Shown: one piece after another, positions 14,009 to 14,101 of the stretch
Numbering within the stretch: position 1 is the first letter of the stretch
How the letters are laid out: every line of letters begins with the position of its first letter
Source: UMGS1071 sp045638545
GTDB taxonomy: Bacteria; Bacillota; Clostridia; Oscillospirales; Acutalibacteraceae
NCBI GenBank assembly: GCA_045638545.1
Contig: JAZUBL010000064.1
Span: 1-14,101, forward strand
Reading direction: 5' to 3'
DNA: 14,101 nt
Notes under the pieces: model-generated
Told to the model about the DNA's origin: nothing
Database searches by the model: none
The model's input: only the letters and a program-made list of their open reading frames with translations
Translations under genes and position numbers: made by a program

Positions 14009-14101
14009 TTATTCTTCACCGGTCCAGCAATATGTGCAGACCTTATCGCGATCTAATCCGATGGACTCCAGGAGGCCATCTACAGACTGATAAGCGAGGG
14101 A
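14009..14101 (-). CDS. purF: Amidophosphoribosyltransferase, C-terminal end (cut by window edge)
   Basis: Only the last 30 residues and stop are in the window: the frame reads SLAYQSVDGLLESIG and ends VCTYCWTGEE. This matches the end of PurF, where a 'S-YLS-GL' helix and a CxxC(F/W)TG tail occur. PurF makes phosphoribosylamine from PRPP and glutamine, the first committed purine step. No catalytic part is visible, so the call depends on this tail and on purM following 27 bases downstream. Confidence 0.85.
   Translation of the reverse strand, partial: SLAYQSVDGLLESIGLDRDKVCTYCWTGEE

Overview
The window looks like an ordinary chromosomal segment of a low-to-medium-GC Firmicute, most likely an anaerobic gut-type Clostridia (perhaps Oscillospirales/Ruminococcaceae-like). 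The grounds are a Gram-positive PolC-type replicative polymerase, the MEP isoprenoid genes dxr and ispG, GGAGG-type ribosome binding sites, GTG/TTG starts, and a PyrE ending in a Cys-rich CPLC tail. The genus is inferred by eye and is not firm. Every coding region seen is intact, apart from polC and purF, which run off the window ends. No tRNA, rRNA, IS element, CRISPR array or phage gene was seen.

Left block (1-7058, all minus strand). Read in the direction of transcription this is pyrH, frr, uppS, cdsA, dxr, rseP, a terminator, ispG, polC. It is the classic Firmicutes cluster linking UMP kinase, ribosome recycling, undecaprenyl-PP synthesis, CDP-diacylglycerol synthesis, the MEP pathway, intramembrane proteolysis and replication. 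A good promoter lies upstream of pyrH. A strong hairpin after rseP and an extended -10 before ispG split the cluster into two transcription units. The usual upstream partners rpsB and tsf are absent; pyrE-radC sits there instead.

Middle block (7259-9741). pyrE and radC form a short minus-strand operon ending in a strong hairpin. Divergent from pyrE is an RluC/RluD-family pseudouridine synthase on the plus strand. The intergenic region between them holds two promoters and a CRP/FNR-like palindrome.

Right accessory block (9777-12011). This holds a DUF1295/steroid-reductase-like membrane protein (minus), a divergent 124-aa protein of unknown function with its own promoter (plus), and a chromosomal TraX-like membrane protein (minus). 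Convergent gene pairs are separated by compact bidirectional terminators.

Right end (12135-14101, minus). A purine operon fragment: the end of purF, then purM, then a PurO-type IMP cyclohydrolase. An unusual hairpin with a third copy of its arm sequence separates it from traX.

No stretch over 300 bases lacks a gene. The largest gaps are 10638-10883 (divergent promoters), 7059-7258 (pyrH promoter and radC terminator) and 8579-8763 (pyrE/rlu promoters). I found no clear case for a wholly new system. The best leads are the 124-aa orphan gene, the bacterial PurO, the CRP-like site, the purO-traX hairpin and the odd rseP start.
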